Assembly: GCA_026707145.1 (NCBI GenBank)
Contig: JAPOXK010000020.1
Coordinates: 1-64,000, forward strand
DNA from: Chloroflexota bacterium
GTDB lineage: Bacteria > Chloroflexota > Dehalococcoidia > Bin125
Length of the DNA: 64,000 nt
Direction: 5' to 3'
Both the position numbers and the translations under genes were made by a program. The notes beneath the pieces are model-generated. The model did no database searches. It saw only the letters and a list, made by a program, of their open reading frames with translations, and was not told the DNA's origin. Shown piece after piece: positions 63,160 through 64,000 of this stretch (position 1 is the first letter of the stretch; every line of letters begins with the position of its first letter).

Positions 63160-63557
63160 TGGTCCGCGTCCGTTCTGCCCTGCGATTCGTACAAGTGCAG
63201 CGCCTTCCGAAGCGCGCCCGCCGCGAGGACGGAGCAGTGCACCTTGCTCGGCGGCAATCCTCCCACTGCTTCCACGAAGTCCTCCCGTTGGAGGGTACGC
63301 GCCTCACTCACACGCCGGCCCTGTAGCATCTCCGTCGCGATCGAGCTGGTGGCGATCGCGGCGCCGCACCCTTTCGTCAAGAAACGCGCTGCGGTGATCA
63401 CGCCATCCTCGATTCGCAACATCAACCGCATGTGGTCGCCGCATACGGGGTTGCGCTCCTCGCCGACGGCGTTGGCGTTGGGGAGCTCTCCCGCGTTGCG
63501 GGGATTGCGAAAATGGTCGAGCACCGTTGCGTTGTAGGATCCGCTCTCAAGGCTCAT
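63147..63557 (-). CDS. IscU/NifU-like iron-sulfur scaffold protein
   Basis: 136 aa. The three scaffold cysteines are present: Cys39 (NPVCGD), Cys64 (KGCGAAIATSS) and Cys108 (HCSVLA), with Asp41 as in SufU/IscU. The spacing fits the SufU-like group without a long insertion. No cysteine desulfurase is adjacent. The stop lies within the start of the CoxM-like gene, suggesting that it serves a dedicated cluster-containing enzyme. Confidence 0.87.
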   Translation of the reverse strand: MSLESGSYNATVLDHFRNPRNAGELPNANAVGEERNPVCGDHMRLMLRIEDGVITAARFLTKGCGAAIATSSIATEMLQGRRVSEARTLQREDFVEAVGGLPPSKVHCSVLAAGALRKALHLYESQGRTDADQCTS

Positions 63558-63566
63558 GGTTGCAGT

Positions 63567-64000
63567 CTACGGACTCCCTCGTACCTCTTCGTGGTCCGCG
63601 CTTGCGCCGGCCAGGTCGAGCAGCAATCGCAGGATCGCCGCCAGCGAGCGCTCCCGCCCGGCGGGCGCGAAGTATTCGCGCGTGCTGTGGAGGTCGCCGC
63701 AGCGGCCGCCCCAGCCTAGCGCGATCGCTGGCACCCCCGCCGCCATCGCGGCGTTCGCGTCGGTCGATGACGCCGCCAGCTCCGGCTCGAAACCCTCCGC
63801 CGCCAGCGCTTGCAGCGCCGCCTGCACCAACGGCGTCTCTGGCGGCGTCATCCCCGCCGGCCGGCGGCCCAATCCTTCGATCGCAACCGCGCCGCTGATC
63901 TCTTCACCGACAAGAGCGTGTGCGGTTTCCTTCGTATGCGCCTGCGTGACTGCGGAGCGCAGGCCCCGCTCGAGTGCATTCAATGCTGCCGCTGATTCGC
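63567..64000 (-). CDS. M20-family peptidase, C-terminal part (cut by window edge)
   Basis: The minus-strand frame is open to the window end, so the start lies to the right. The visible 144 residues contain the M20 dimerisation-domain to catalytic-domain return and the conserved STDANAAMAAGVPAIALGWG, followed by GDLHSTREYF with the metal-ligand His. These fit tri/aminoacyl-peptidase T-like or ArgE/DapE relatives. It ends 9 bases before the IscU-like gene. Confidence 0.8.
   Translation of the reverse strand, partial: ESAAALNALERGLRSAVTQAHTKETAHALVGEEISGAVAIEGLGRRPAGMTPPETPLVQAALQALAAEGFEPELAASSTDANAAMAAGVPAIALGWGGRCGDLHSTREYFAPAGRERSLAAILRLLLDLAGASADHEEVRGSP

Noticed and set aside
62309-63307. 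Upstream extension of the MobA-like frame to 63307
   Set aside because: The extra residues overlap the CoxM-like and IscU-like genes in another frame and carry no motif; GTG 62308 with the GTGA overlap explains the true start.

Overview
The window is a dense, high-GC bacterial chromosome segment of about 50 genes, with stop/start overlaps of the ATGA or GTGA type between many neighbours. The content suggests an aerobic Chloroflexota-like bacterium, possibly Thermomicrobia- or SAR202-related. Pointers are the fakA-degV-recG-argS-trpS neighbourhood, an arginine cluster with bifunctional-type argJ, hopanoid genes hpnH/G/A, nickel superoxide dismutase, a TupABC tungstate transporter, and CIRCE-controlled groEL. 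This placement is inference; no rRNA gene is present.

Layout. 1-0.84 kb: a frameshifted tyrosine recombinase remnant. 1.07-11.5 kb: one long minus-strand unit with two DUF1989 proteins, two paralogous substrate-binding lipoproteins, a Dpp/Opp-type ABC transporter (two permeases, two ATPases) and a protein made of three fused RidA-like domains. The two ATPases carry complementary motif losses that all fall in one of the two composite ATP sites. 11.7-13.1 kb: a decayed defence-type operon with the C-terminal DUF3883 end of a helicase-like protein, an apparently intact trypsin-like protease and a DUF1156 DNA methylase reduced to two short pieces. It ends near a tRNA-Gly(CCC) gene at 13.4 kb. 13.5-22.2 kb: a molybdopterin oxidoreductase, two membrane proteins, an HExxH metallopeptidase, PBP1A and a methyltransferase.

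22.3-36.7 kb is housekeeping: gatCA, an Lrp-type regulator, an aminotransferase, a slipin, a UbiA-like protein, an inositol-phosphatase-like protein, trpS, argS, recG, fakB/degV, fakA and rpmB. 36.7-46.8 kb is a long minus-strand run: geranylgeranyl-reductase-like oxidoreductase, nth, argC, argJ, argB, argD, argG, an unknown 115-aa protein, argH and rpe. Together the arg genes cover the route from N-acetylglutamate to arginine except carbamoyl transfer (argF is not here). 46.9-49.6 kb is tupABC, followed by a strong hairpin and groEL with a promoter and CIRCE operator.

51.8-54.7 kb holds a large secreted leucine-rich-repeat protein with internal duplication. The 3-prime tail of a lost relative lies just upstream of it. 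54.8-55.8 kb is a divergent sodX/sodN pair (nickel SOD and its maturation protease), followed by an FmdB-type zinc ribbon with an Asp/His-rich tail. 56.2-64.0 kb, all minus strand, carries an M20-type peptidase (cut by the right edge), an IscU-like scaffold, a CoxM-like FAD protein, a MobA-like nucleotidyltransferase, hpnH-hpnG-hpnA, a DUF35/thiolase pair and thiamine pyrophosphokinase.

The strongest candidates for something new are the asymmetric transporter locus with its triple-RidA protein, the protease-containing remnant defence operon, and the IscU/CoxM/MobA trio. Everything was read by eye; no database search was run.
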